A DNA stretch of 64,000 nucleotides from Nectonema munidae (taxonomy: Eukaryota; Nematomorpha; Nectonematoida; Nectonematidae), in NCBI GenBank assembly GCA_030549495.1, contig JAUIRK010001046.1, positions 582,501 to 646,500 on the forward strand, in the 5' to 3' direction. Below the pieces are notes generated by a model. That model did not search any database. It saw only the letters and a list, made by a program, of their open reading frames with translations, and was not told where the DNA came from. A program made the translations under genes and the position numbers. Below, piece after piece: positions 22,276 through 33,649 of this stretch (position 1 is the first letter of the stretch; every line of letters starts with the position of its first letter).

Positions 22276-24428
22276 GAATAACTTTAGTGAATATGGAAAT
22301 ACAAAAGGGTATATGTAAGCATAGAAAATTGGAAGAAGACTCATTCCAAAAGATTTTGAATAAAATTTATCAATTATTTATTTATCTGATACTTTAAAAA
22401 GACTTTCAATTTTAGCGCTTTTTGACTTTTTTGAGTTTTCATATTGTAAGTGTTCTCACGCTAAATCTCTGACATTTCTTTCAATTACGTAGGAGATCAT
22501 ATCTTTACTTGATATATAGCGCAAATCAAATCGAAGTTGGTATAAGAAGAAGAAGACATTTATTTAAATAACATGCTAAAAATTCTATATAAGAAATATA
22601 CATTAAAAATAATAATAATAAGACATAATAATATGTGAAGCAGTTTGTGTTTTAGATGTTTTACCAAATTTTCATGCAACCAAGTAAGCTTTAACGTAAT
22701 TATTGCAATGTTTTTTCTTTTATAATTGCCAATATAAAAAATATTCACTGACAAAATCTTTTAAAAATTAGGTCGATACAACAAAGCTAAGCTTTAAAGG
22801 AAGCCTTTCTCCACGTTGAGTGTTTTCAAGTAGAAAACGCTCACTCACTCATTTTCACATTGAAAGCTTTTATAAACTTCATTTAAATTAATGGGTAATT
22901 TGACTTTCAAGTAAAACCATTTCAGAAGTTCGCGGATGTCTTTGTAGCAAAAACTTGTTGCGAGTATATTAATTGCGTCACTTTTTGTTGGGTATGTATA
23001 TTTGGTCTCAGTCAAAAAATTCAAGTACAAACCAGAAACTATATAGAGGGGTCAAGACAAAAAGTGTTTTTCTTGTCTTTGCTCAAATATTCATTTAATA
23101 AGTTCAGCATACACTTCGTACATCATTCACACAAAATCAGAAACGCATACTGAAGCTACTTATATGAGGAGTTTGGAGGCAAAAATGGGAGGATGGTTTC
23201 TTTTACAACTTTTGGTCGACCGCTTATTATTACGCAATCAGAATAATTACTTTTTGATTTGTATGCAAGTAGATTGATGTATTTCAAGTTGAAAGAGAAA
23301 AGATAATGAGTTTAAAAAATTGGATTATTGACGTTGACATAAAAAGTGGGGGGGGGGGGGGGTGGAAAGAAGAATTATTTCTTTTTGCTTTAATTTCATT
23401 GCTGATATCTTGACTTTTTAGTAATTATTTCCATTAACCCTTTTTAATGATTAGTTTGAAACCGGTGTTCAAATAAATGAAAACATTATGCTTTACATAT
23501 ATAAAAAGTATATACACTGAAAACTGTATTTATCAGGCCTATTTCTTCACTGTCTCCTCTCAACTATATATAAACTTTTTACAAACATTTTTGATAATGG
23601 CCACGTTTGTCAAATCTTTACAGAATAAATATATATAAAATTCCATTCAAGAAAATTTTAAATTTCTATCCGTCAAGGTGTTAAAAGATAAATTTGTTCA
23701 AAAATCTTAAATATTCATTTACATAAAGCATTATTGCAATGTTTTTGAAAAAAAAACTGTCTAATTGAAGATGACTTATAGCTGATAATGAGAAAATATA
23801 GGGAACTTTTTTAAGATCCCTGAAAAAAAATATCTTTTTGAGATACTACGTTTTCAGATCAAAAATGTCCAACTTTAGACAATTTTTTTCATTGCGTAGA
23901 AACGAATTCTAATTCTGCTGAAAAATGCTTCAAGGTTCATTGCGTTAAAGAACAGTCTTTTACTGACATACCTCTATCAAATAATATTGCGGAAAGAGCA
24001 ATCAGAATTATAGAAGATGTAAAGAAAACTTGCAATACCGATAAATATTTAAATTTGAAGTTTATTGCAAAAAATAATTTTGACAAAGAATAATTTAATT
24101 TTATAATAAAGTAGTTTTTTTTCAAAATTTAAAATTAAGTTTAGTAAAATTTGGCTTTAATTAGATTATAGTGAAGGATAAATAGGAAAAAAATTTTATT
24201 ACCTAACATAGATGCAAATGGAAGCGTTAAGTGAATATAATTATTCATTCTATTTCGCCTGTTACATAAATTCTTTTACTCTTTCTTGCATTACTTTCGA
24301 CAAAAAATAGAGATGTCCAAAAGTATAGGGCGCCCGGACACCCAATACCAAATTAAGGAATGTTGCCCGCAGAAAGAAGGAGTTCAGACAACTTCGACCT
24401 GGAAGTGTGAAAGTATAGAAAATGATAC
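22276..24428. other. Intron 3 of gene A, right part
   Basis: AT-rich. Contains a run of 14 G at about 23349-23362 and a less AT-rich block at 24300-24400 ('gggcgcccggacacccaata') that matches no recognised feature. No gene seen. Confidence 0.4.
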
Positions 24429-24688
24429 GATTTTATTGCATATGGATAAAGTGACTATGGAGTCTTTGTGATCTTGCACATAGCCGTGGAAGTAGCAGTT
24501 GTGTGTTGCACTCGGTTTGATAGTGGATTTTCTAGCTTTATCAAAGTCATGATATATCTTCAGCATTTCTGTTAAGTGGATCGTGAAAAGCCTTTTCCCA
24601 TTTGAGAAGATGTTGTATGAGAAGAGGTGATTTGGATTGACAGTGATGCCATTTGTGCCTAAAACTTTGACGAAACTTACTTCTGTTT
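24429..24688 (-). CDS. Gene A exon 3: reprolysin-type propeptide (Pep_M12B_propep)
   Basis: An 86-codon exon with a clean acceptor (CTTTATTTTAG|AA) and donor ATC|GTATCA, phase 1 in, phase 0 out. The N-terminal half reads like the beta-rich propeptide core (LFSYNIFSNGKRLFTIHLT). The C-terminal half carries the family hallmark NCYFHGYVQDHKDSIVTLSIC, matching the general C-Y/F-x-G-x-V/L...D/S-S...L-S-T-C pattern of M12B propeptides. The conserved Cys of that pattern is the usual cysteine-switch-associated region. The next exon continues in frame with KAIIKT, the position where the family has C-x-G-L-x-G-L/I. A processed copy is unlikely because the neighbouring exons are separated by intron-like DNA with matching phases. 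Confidence 0.85.
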
Positions 24689-25153
24689 CTAAAATAAAGT
24701 CAAGGAAACTTTTTGGAATTCAGGATGAGATGCAATTAATTGAAAGTGAGTAAACAATTTTTGGCATCATTGCATTATTACTTATCAACGTTTTTCTGTT
24801 TCAAGTCTTTGTCAAAGAATTTTAGAGCAGTATTATAATTGAAATAAACAAAATAGAAATCAACATATACCTATTATTATACAACAAATATAATATCAGG
24901 GATTTTCGACATCTTGTGAGTCTTTCAAAGAGTTTTTAAGCTAACAATTTTGAAATATTATAACTTTTTACTCTAGTATGCACAACAAGGAAGACTCATG
25001 TTAGCAAACATTACGATGTTATATAGTAAAATTCAAAGTTATATTAGTAAATCATGTACTATGAGGATAGTAACAAAATTTGTCTTTTAAGTTTAACTAA
25101 ATTTAGTATGTTACTGTATATGCCCGTGTATACGTTGACTTAGCGTCAAAGTA

Positions 25154-25447
25154 GGGTTGCCCGATATTGACATTATCAAAATGGGACAAAATAGTATAGA
25201 AAAAAGCCAAGAATAAAAATTTGTATTTCTTACAAAAATAGTTAATATGAAAAATACTTTAAAAGATGAGTTTTTATACTATAAAAGAGATAAACAATCA
25301 CATTTGAAACAAAATTTTTATAAACTCATTTGTTTGATATAAAAGATCTTAATGAAAAACTGGGATCATTATAAATCCTCCAGGATACCCTTGTTAAGAG
25401 ACGTTAAAAGCGGGATAACCTTGAAAAACCAGGACATCTAGCAACCC
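25154..25447. mobile_element. MITE with TA flanks
   Basis: Ends GGGTTGCCCGATATTGAC and (inward from the right) GGGTTGCTAGATGTCCTGG, flanked by TA on both sides (25152-25153, 25448-25449). About 294 bp, non-coding. A TA duplication suggests a Tc1/mariner-type family, though similar ends occur in other superfamilies. Confidence 0.6.
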
Positions 25448-25868
25448 TATGTATAAGTCGACTCCCAAATTTAAAAACAAAATGTTGCCATATTTCTAAA
25501 AAATGAAGTTATTTTTATGAATTGGTAGATTATTGAATCATAGCTTCAAGAATTATTTTGCAATTACTAGTTCATATTTTCTAGAAAATGATAGTATGTT
25601 TTCTCCAAAATTTCAAGGACGATTACTATCCTTGAAGATCTATACAAATCTGGGATCATTAAAAAATTAACTTTTTAAATCAAAATAATACTCTCAAATC
25701 TTTAGTTTACTTGAGAAAAATAAATAAATTGATTTACAAGAAAAATATTTTAAACTCTCTTATTCATTTATATTTTTCAATCAGTTATCTCAATTTTGTT
25801 GAAGCATATGATATTTTATATTTTTTGCAGCTTTATTTTGTGATGGCCAATAAATTAATTAGCTTTGG

Positions 25869-25905
25869 GATACGGGGGTGCTTGACTAACATGCACCCCC
25901 GTATC
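25869..25905. repeat. Perfect GC-rich hairpin
   Basis: GATACGGGGGTGC (25869-25881) and its exact complement (25893-25905) with an 11-base loop, in very AT-rich surroundings. Could be a short transposon remnant or a structured RNA stem. Nothing else nearby explains it. Confidence 0.7.
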
Positions 25906-26268
25906 GTATTTTAGATTTTGATAGTAAAGTTTAATAACTTTTAAGAGGTGCATATTAATATTATTATTATAAGGAAATGATCAAAGATAGTAAATCTTTG
26001 AGTTTTCTATGAATTTCTTTGAGTATGGAATCAGTATGGAGTTTAATGTAAACTTCCACACTGAAAATAATGGCTTTCTAAAACAAAATAAAATTTTATA
26101 AAAAAATCTTCAAAATTTTTCGTCTTTTTACAACAAAAAGGAGGTACGTGAAAAAGCAAAATTTTACCTGTTACATTCTAAAAATAAAGAAAAATACTTT
26201 ATTAATCAATGAAAAGTTATGGGTACATTAGGAGAAACTTTTTAAAGACAAACTGTCCAGACGTATAC

Positions 26269-26335
26269 CTCTTTGAGGGTACACTATCATTTTTTCACCT
26301 ATTTTAACGATTCCATTTTTTAACAAATGTCCTGT
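26269..26335 (-). CDS. Gene A exon 2 (candidate): start of propeptide, IVYPQR motif
   Basis: The reading frame contains EKMIVYPQR just before a donor (AGAG|GTATAC, phase 1). M12B propeptides often begin with an E-I-V-x-P-x-R-like motif, and the leftover G joins the AA at the start of exon 3 to form a Glu codon, so the 3' phase fits. The 5' end is uncertain. Starting at 26335 gives phase 0, compatible with exon 1, but has a weak pyrimidine tract. An acceptor at 26298 looks better but would need phase 1. Evidence is the motif plus the downstream phase match. Confidence 0.45.
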
Positions 26336-27460
26336 CTTTTTATCATAGTTTATATCATAGCAAACTAATAGAAACTGTAGTTATTTTAGTATTATATAAA
26401 ATGGAAGAATGAATCAGGAATGTGAGAAGTTTTATTCTAGCCAGCATCATTGCATAAAGTATGCTTCATCACATAAATATGATTAAGAGCATATTTAACA
26501 TAAAAATTCTATAATAAAGTTTTTTGGCATAATTTGTATACATACGCTGAAAATAAATTAAATATCCTGTATAAAAGTTTGTTTTGAACTTAGCTTCGAC
26601 TAAACTTGGTTATGAAAATAATTCTTTTTTTTGTTAGCAATTGTTATAAAAATGCCCCGTTTTTATTAATATAAAATATGGCGAATCTATTTAAGGAGAG
26701 AGAAAAATGAGAACCGAGTTGAAGAGGAGTCCTATAAACCGGTCAACTCAAATGGCCGAATGGAAAACCAATTTAGCAAATGAGACAAATAATAGTCTTT
26801 GATGATTGATTAGTAGAGTACTGAATATTCTTGCAAACATCGACTCATCAATTAACCGAGGCTTAATATTTAATACAAATTTAAAGGATTGTTCATAGCT
26901 TCAAGAATTTTTATACAATTACTTCAACAAAATTTAAATGTGATATAGCTAATGAAAAAGTAAGTAGAGGTAGATATAAAAACTCTATATCAATATCAAA
27001 TGCCTGTACAAAGATGGTTTGAACATTTTAAACTCTTGGAAAATATTTGAAAAGAAAGCATTATATTAGTTTTCCATTTTTGATGTAATAAATCACTGCC
27101 CTTTTGATAAGCTAGAAAATTGTTCATTATGTTCTTTATATAGGTTACAATGTCACAGTTTACTTAAATATTTGTTGGATAATATTTCATTTCTGGAAAT
27201 TATTTGTCAATAAATATTCCATTTTAAATTTAGGCTATAATAACAAAAATCTTATATAATTTTTTTTAATTGATGAGCCGGTTAACGGATGTATCCATGA
27301 TTTGTAAATTATCGAATTTTAATTAGAAAATTTTTTAGCTATGATGTCTCTTGTTCAAATTTTTTCAAAAAAACCTCCTTACACAGAACATATGATAACT
27401 TTGAATGAAATATTTTTTAAATGAATGGAGATGATAGAATATATGGCAAAGGTTGCTTAC

Positions 27461-27574
27461 GTGTTCATTTTGAGTGTAAACGTTAGCGTGTGTAATGACA
27501 GATTTTGAAACTTTGGTACAGATTGACATTAATAAAATGAAGATGAATTCTAATACTACTCCATTCCATTGCAT
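27461..27574 (-). CDS. Gene A exon 1: initiator Met and signal peptide
   Basis: A 38-codon open exon starting with ATG and ending at a good donor (CAC|GTAAGC, phase 0). The first 20 or so residues have a hydrophobic core (VVLEFIFILLMSI) followed by CTKVSKS, a typical secretory signal peptide with a plausible cleavage region. It lies upstream of the propeptide exons on the same strand, as expected for the first coding exon of a secreted M12B protease. No promoter could be recognised upstream. The link to exon 2 rests on position and reading frame, since the 5' boundary of exon 2 is unsettled. An isolated hydrophobic ORF arising by chance in AT-rich DNA is the alternative, but the donor quality and position argue against it. 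Confidence 0.65.
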
Positions 27575-29120
27575 TCTCAGGATTATAACTTACAGTTAGG
27601 CCTTGTACATCTAAATAGTAAAATAACATTTTAAAAATGACTTTCCTTCATTATGGATATTAAAAATTCTTAAGCAAGAGGTGAAACTTAGAGCTAGTGA
27701 ACCGAATAAGGACAGCAAAACATTCTGTATAAAGATTATTTTGCATAAATAAATCTGAAATCGATATATCGTTTGGAACATAATTTTTTTTGTACATTTC
27801 TAATGTTCTATTAACTTACATAAAATTAGATTGCCGAATTTTATGAAATAGAGGAAAAATTCATCCCATTTCATGATCTGTATTTCTGCTAATCTTGATT
27901 TACTTATTCTTGAAGAACCGCATGTAGAAGTATTAGAAAGGAAATATGATATAGATAGGAAAAATTCTTTTTAAAGAACACGTGTTTCTTGAGGAAATTT
28001 AAAAAAAAACGTTGCTAAATTCTGCGATTTTTATTTTATTTTCACGACTTTGTTTTGCTTTTAGCGACAGATCAAACTGACACATTTTAGCGATTTTTTT
28101 ATCATAGATAAAATATAATATAGAAAAAAAACCATTCAAGTTTTTCTAATCTTGAAAATGATATACTCAATTATTAATTTAGATTAATTTTCTGCATTAA
28201 CCAGGGAATGAGTAATTTTTGTTAGATATACGATACCACGAAATTTCTAACATTCAACTGAGGGTGTATTAAAAAAACAGATTTTCGCTGAAAAAACTTC
28301 ATATAGTTGAATGGGAAGAAAAACAGAAACTTTAAATGTTGGACAGAAGTTCATCAATTTCAACAGGTTGTTTCGAAGTTTTAGTAAACTTTATCCAAAA
28401 TGCAGTCTGTTTACCATATTTAAATACAGAAGTGTAACGCTTGTTTATTCAACTCAATATTATTAAAACTATACTAAGAAATAAAATGGATTTTAAATAC
28501 ACTTTCATAATGAATTAGTGTGGTTTAAAAATAACAATAAACGTTATTATGGATATTAATTGCTTTCTGAAGTTATTGCAAAAATTGTAGCGTTACAGTA
28601 TATAAAATTTTGAATTTATAATTTGCATCCTCTATTGAAGTTTTGGAAGATTGACAAGCTTATACAAATTTTAAACGAATTTTTTTATTATAATTTTAGC
28701 TACTTTTTAGAGATATTTTTATTCATAACTGACTTTACTTTTATTTTAAACATGATCATCAGCTATTTTCCCTCACAAAGATGAAGTGAGCATGGTGAAG
28801 TTATAGTAAAATAATAAACGGGTTATATTATGTACATATGGTGGAAGAATAAATTTATCATAGTGAACAAAGAGATGAAGATAGTAAAGAGTGATAACCA
28901 GTTAGATATAATAAAAGTGATGACTGATAAGTAAAACATAAAGTAGATTGTAACAGTGTTTCCCACTTGGGTGTGTGTGTGTGTGTGTTGTTTCTGTGTA
29001 ATAATAGCTAGTGTGGTGTCAATCGAAAAGTTTTGAACTAAATGTGTGAATTGAGGCAATAAAAAAAAACTAAAAATGTAAATTATTTTTGAAAGTATAA
29101 GTACTCAACATTTCTACAAA
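27575..29120. other. Region upstream of gene A exon 1
   Basis: AT-rich, with a (GT)n tract at about 28970-28988. Any promoter of gene A should lie here or further right, but no core-promoter motif could be assigned. Confidence 0.35.
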
Positions 29121-29129
29121 ATCTCCAGA

Positions 29130-29335
29130 ATATTGAAATTTTGAAAAAAATTTCGTCACAACGTCCCACGGCACATGTACCACAAAGGTAAAGGCACAGT
29201 AGGGTGTTTTCATCGAGAAGGCACAATTGCGCCACTTGTATCGAACTATGAGAAAAGTGGGCTTGATGTAGGATCGATCCCAAGACCTTGAGTTATCGAA
29301 ACCCAGTATCTAACCAACCTTACTCACGCCCCTAA
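29130..29335 (-). mobile_element. tRNA-derived SINE, second family
   Basis: On the minus strand: GGGGCGTGAGTAAGGTTGG (A-box region), then GGGATCGATCCTA (B-box-like) about 45 bases on. The body contains CATGTGCCGTGGGACGTTG. The internal Pol III boxes at tRNA spacing without a foldable tRNA body indicate a SINE. Different body from the 6720 and 46490 copies. Confidence 0.6.
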
Positions 29336-29339
29336 ACAA

Positions 29340-31315
29340 AGAGTTTTACAACATAAACCACAAATTTCTTTTGTTCTATTTCTACATTTTCCACTAATTG
29401 AAGATTTATCTTTTTTTAACAAGAGTCATCAGAAAATGAAGGCCCACAAAGTTCTTCAAAAACTTTTTGTATGTAATCTTTTCAGCTAATCGTAGATTTG
29501 CCCACCTTTTCATAAATAACCGAAGTATTTATCTTTTTTTATCAAGTGGAAATTATTATCATTGTAAAATACGATTGTGTTGATAATGCGAATATGGATA
29601 GAAAAAAATTAAGGAGTAATAAAGAAAATGAGGAAAGACGCTCAAGATGTTTTATTGTATATATTTTTATATACATCATATAAAATAAAAAAGAGGGTAA
29701 TATAGGTAAAACAAGGCGAAAAGTGTAAATATTATAATTAAGAAGTTGCGTCAATTGACACCTCTCAAGTTTCACCTCTCTTCTGTATTTTTTAACTAAG
29801 AGTTCATGTTAACTGATTGAAAAATAAGGTACTAATGTGTAATATATAATTATTATTAGAATTTATGCAACCGATCGCAAAAATCTGCTATGCTGTAAGA
29901 ACGGTAAGCCTTCTTTGACTATTATTTGACTTCTTTGAATTTGCTGTATAATAAAATTTTCGTCATCTATTTTTTGGAAAGTAATTGCATAGTAATGCTC
30001 ATGCTGATGTTAAAAGAGAAAATAAAGTTAGAAAGAATATGAGATTTTTGTTTAGAGGATCTTAGTTTTTCAAAAGGTGTTTCAAGTACTTTATTTTGAA
30101 AAATAAAGAGTTTGTTGTGTTGGGTGTATTATTGATTTCCAACTTGGTTATCATTATTGAATATGAAAGAATTTTTTACGAGGCCCCATTTATCAAGCTT
30201 TTTTATCTCTAAATCAATAAGTTTTACTTTTTATGTCTTGTAGTAATAGAATAATTTGATATAATTTTCTTAAAATATCGTGTTTTTCTAGTGTGTAGGT
30301 GTAAAAATAAGAGGTTATTCATTTTTTTCCGTAATAAAATATTTTCATGATGTTTTATTTATGAATGGGAAGTTTATCAAACAAAAAGGCATCAGTACGA
30401 ATTTTTAAGTTCACTAGTCATAGAAATCTGTCCGGAATTTCTATAAAAGTATAACTGATGCAAGTTAAAATACGTAATTGCACAAAAATCAAGTGAAGCA
30501 AGCATTAGAGTTCATTTTATATCAGTGTAGTCTTTGAACAGTCTTTGGTCAACTTTAAAAAAAATGCAAACTTAAGATTTGAATGTTATAAAAATTTGTA
30601 TTTATATAAAAAAAATCAACTATAAGTGTTTTCTAAATAAGAAGTACCGTGTTAATCTATTAATTAAACAATCAGTTAATCATCTTTAGGCTTAATTAAC
30701 TATTTATTTTACTAACTATCCCACTAAAGAAATAACTATAACTAATATCTTTTTCACTAATTAGTATTTAATATTTCTCTTTTCGTTTTTTAATACTAAT
30801 TTTTATATTAGTATTTTCATACTAAATAGTTGTGACTAAGTTAGTTTTTTTCCTCTAACATAACTAAGTATATTGTCTTTATCGCACGAGGTATTCAGAT
30901 ATTGTAATATACATTTAAAATCAGAAAAATTCTAATGTAGGAGAAGGGGAGATATGACCTATGTAGCAAACCTTAAACTTTTCAAGCATTTAATTCTTTA
31001 AGAAATTAGTTGTTATAAAATTCATTTTAAACATTTAGATAAAGTATTTATCTTTAACATTAAAACATTTTATAGTAAAAGTCTTAAACACACACTCGAT
31101 ACCAAGAAATAAAATAACAACATATTTATTAATAGAAAGGAATTTAAGAAGTATATAAAGTTGATTATAATCATTATCCAATTAGTTTGATTTGAAAAAA
31201 TTATATAACTTTTACATTTGATGATTAATATTCACAAAAACTTAATTCAATTTTTTTTAGAGAAATCCAGCAATCTACAGCTGTATTTCAGGTAACTTGC
31301 AAAAAAAAATTATTA
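29340..31315. other. AT-rich DNA with no supported feature
   Basis: A palindromic-looking cluster of 'actaa/ttagt' words lies around 30640-30860. No gene or element could be supported. Confidence 0.35.
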
Positions 31316-31319
31316 TTAT

Positions 31320-32080
31320 AGAACACGTTAGAGAAGAAATTTCTCATCTTCAAACTTTAATTTTTTTCGTATAAAAAATACGTTATTTAAAAAAAGTAAT
31401 CGAATTTTTGAAAAAAAAAATCGAAACGTAATAACGTAATCAAACATGATCAAAAAGATTCGTATGGATGTTTTTTGCCTTGCGAATAAATACCTCCAAT
31501 ATTCTTTACTACAATCATTATTCTATATTAATATTATGTTTTTAAATTTCTATGGATTTGAAATAATATAGTTTGTTAGCAAAATTCGAAAATATCAAAG
31601 TCGACATATAATGTTAAAAATAACAATTTCATGTAAAATTGGATGAATTTATCACCTAAACGTATTTCAGATCAGATATTTCATAATTTCAAAATGCAGA
31701 AACACTTTGAAAAAAACCTTTTCGCTCGTATACAAATTAATGAAATTAATTAATTTGCTATTTAATCTTTTGTATAAATTGATTTTATATCACTGATATT
31801 CTTTATAGATCTATAAAACATATGTATGTGTGAACTAATAAATCACTAAAGCTGACTAGAATGTGTTATCACTCAAGTAACGATCTTGAACTTGATAACT
31901 CTATTTACAACACACACGTTCGATAAAATAAAAGGTACCAAAGATGGAAATCCTACCCAACTTTGATATTTTTGGTAGTTTAATTTTTTTCCGTACGAAA
32001 TTTCGAGTTGAATTTTTGATTAAAAAAAGCTATTGTATATTGTCCTAATTTCGAAACGAAACAAACCGTGTGCCACTCAC
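31320..32080 (+). repeat. Dispersed repeat related to 8100-8870
   Basis: Parallel blocks in the same order: 'gaaacgtaataacgtaatcaaacatga' against 'gaaacgtgaaaacgcaatcgaacacgg', 'aatattcttta.tacaat', 'atcactcaagtaac..cttgaacttgataa', and 'cgtacgaaatttcga'. It appears to be a truncated relative of the 5' part of the hAT at 7980-10170. Confidence 0.55.
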
Positions 32081-32083
32081 TAC

Positions 32084-32460
32084 TTGTGATATAGTGTAAT
32101 GATCATTAATTCACTTTGTTTTCAGATAAACATACCAAGATTGTCTGAGTCTTTCTTTCAAGCAAAACGAAATGAAGGGTGTAATGGACGCAAAGACATA
32201 GGTATACTTCCAAGTTAGTTACTGCTTCCTTATAAACATTTTTACCTATCTCCATGACATTTGTGATATATAGTGTAATGATGACTTAATTCACTTTATT
32301 ATCAGATAAGTAAAGATGAAGGAATGCAAGATGCCTATTTTATAGAACATGGACTTGCCTTGTCCCATCACTGCTTCCTTACAGTTTTTTTTAATCTATT
32401 ATGACATTTGCCATAAATAATAATGTAATGATGACGCAAGTTCACATTATTATTAGGTAT
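32084..32460 (+). repeat. Three degenerate direct repeats (about 140-180 bp)
   Basis: 'tgtgatatagtgtaatgat...attcacttt.tt.tcagata' recurs near 32086, 32265 and 32407, with intervening text also similar ('cttcctta'). Follows the 31320 repeat directly and may belong to it. Confidence 0.55.
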
Positions 32461-33390
32461 AGATGTATCAAATTCTGTTTTATATGCATAAATATTGAAT
32501 CTTTTATATAATTATAATGTTCATTTTAAATTCCTCTTTTTTTCAATTTTAAATTGGCCCCTTTTCATTTTGAATTCATCCTTTTTCATTTTTCATTTTC
32601 ATTTTGAATTAGTCTTTAAGTTTTATTTTGATTTTATTAATTTTTATTTCAAATGAGTCTTTTTGTATTTGCAATTTTTATTTTTTTGGTTTAATTTCGT
32701 TTTTTCAATTACACTTTTTTACTCCGCAACCTATATCTGTACAAAAATCCCTTTTGAAAAAACATGGTTTCAATGTAAAAAAATGATTTTTTTACGATGC
32801 TTAAAACAACTGTTTAAAAAGCATAATGATTTTGGCTATTTTAATTTACATTTAATTAGATAAATTCACCGGAATAATTTACTCTGAAATTTGCTTTAAT
32901 CAGGTTAAATTTATATAATTCCGGTCAAATGCGCTTTTTTACGAACCCTACATTCATATCACATAATATCATGGAAGTGGATGTATGATGAAGCAAGGGT
33001 GTGTCGTATTTTGAAAAACATATATGATAATGTACATTTGAAATTTACATTAGCAATGCAAAATTCAGGTTAGCTTCAAACACATATAGAACTTCTTTAT
33101 CTATTAGATAAACGATGATAGTTTCATTGACTTTTTACAAGACTTAAATTTGATAATTTAATTTTAGTAGATAATTGATATAATCAAAATCTAGTAGTCA
33201 AATAATTGAATTAAAAATTTTTCAAATTTTATCTAAAAATTGAGAATGGAATATAAAGGAGAAAATGATTTGAAAAAAATATTGGGTGTGGTTAAGCTCA
33301 AATAATAAAAAAATAAATTTTTTTTTATAAGTTATCTCAAAAAAAATATCAAAGACATGTGGGAATTATACGCTTATACAAACAATAAAA
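32461..33390. other. AT-rich DNA with a 'ttttcattttgaat' cluster
   Basis: Low-complexity 'cctttttcatttt' repeats at 32540-32660. No gene supported. Confidence 0.35.
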
Positions 33391-33394
33391 CGGA

Positions 33395-33640
33395 TACAAA
33401 GGGGCTTGATAAAATTCAAACGTTTATGGGCCAACATATGTTGCGTAAACTGGAGCTGTGAAGTACTCAAGTTTAGATTTTATGCTGAGAGGCTAAACCT
33501 GATTTTGAATAACAACGATGGCTTCTATAATATTCTTGCTAATTTGCCTTAAAGAATTGATTTGCTTTATTTTGGTGTTCTTGGTTTTAACTAACAGCAT
33601 TTTATTACTTTGAATAAAAATGAAATTGAAAAATTTTTCT
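33395..33640 (+). mobile_element. LINE C-terminal fragment (tentative)
   Basis: Reads KFRFYAERLNLILNNNDGFY then NILANLP and FGVLGFN in plus-strand frames. This resembles the tail of Jockey/CR1-type polyproteins. Short and weak. Not assigned to the copy at 17-18.8 kb. Confidence 0.3.
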
Positions 33641-33649
33641 AAATTCAAA

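Larger units (their letters stand above)
207..27574 (-). other. Gene A locus: M12B (reprolysin/ADAM-like) zinc metalloprotease, multi-exon
   Basis: Gene-level entry tying together the exons listed separately. On the minus strand the order is signal peptide, propeptide, furin site, catalytic domain, HELGH zinc site, which is the M12B family order. Exons 3 to 9 join with matching phases at every junction (0, 1, 0, 0, 2, 1), which is strong evidence for one real gene model. Nine exons give about 363 residues up to HELGHN. The N-terminal signal sequence and RAKR site imply a secreted or membrane protease activated by propeptide cleavage. Whether it is ADAM, ADAMTS or the arthropod secreted metalloprotease type cannot be decided, because the C-terminal domains lie beyond the left edge or are not recognised. 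Introns are large and filled with transposons. The exon after the zinc-site exon looks damaged, so the locus may be a decayed copy or carry an assembly indel. Confidence 0.82.
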
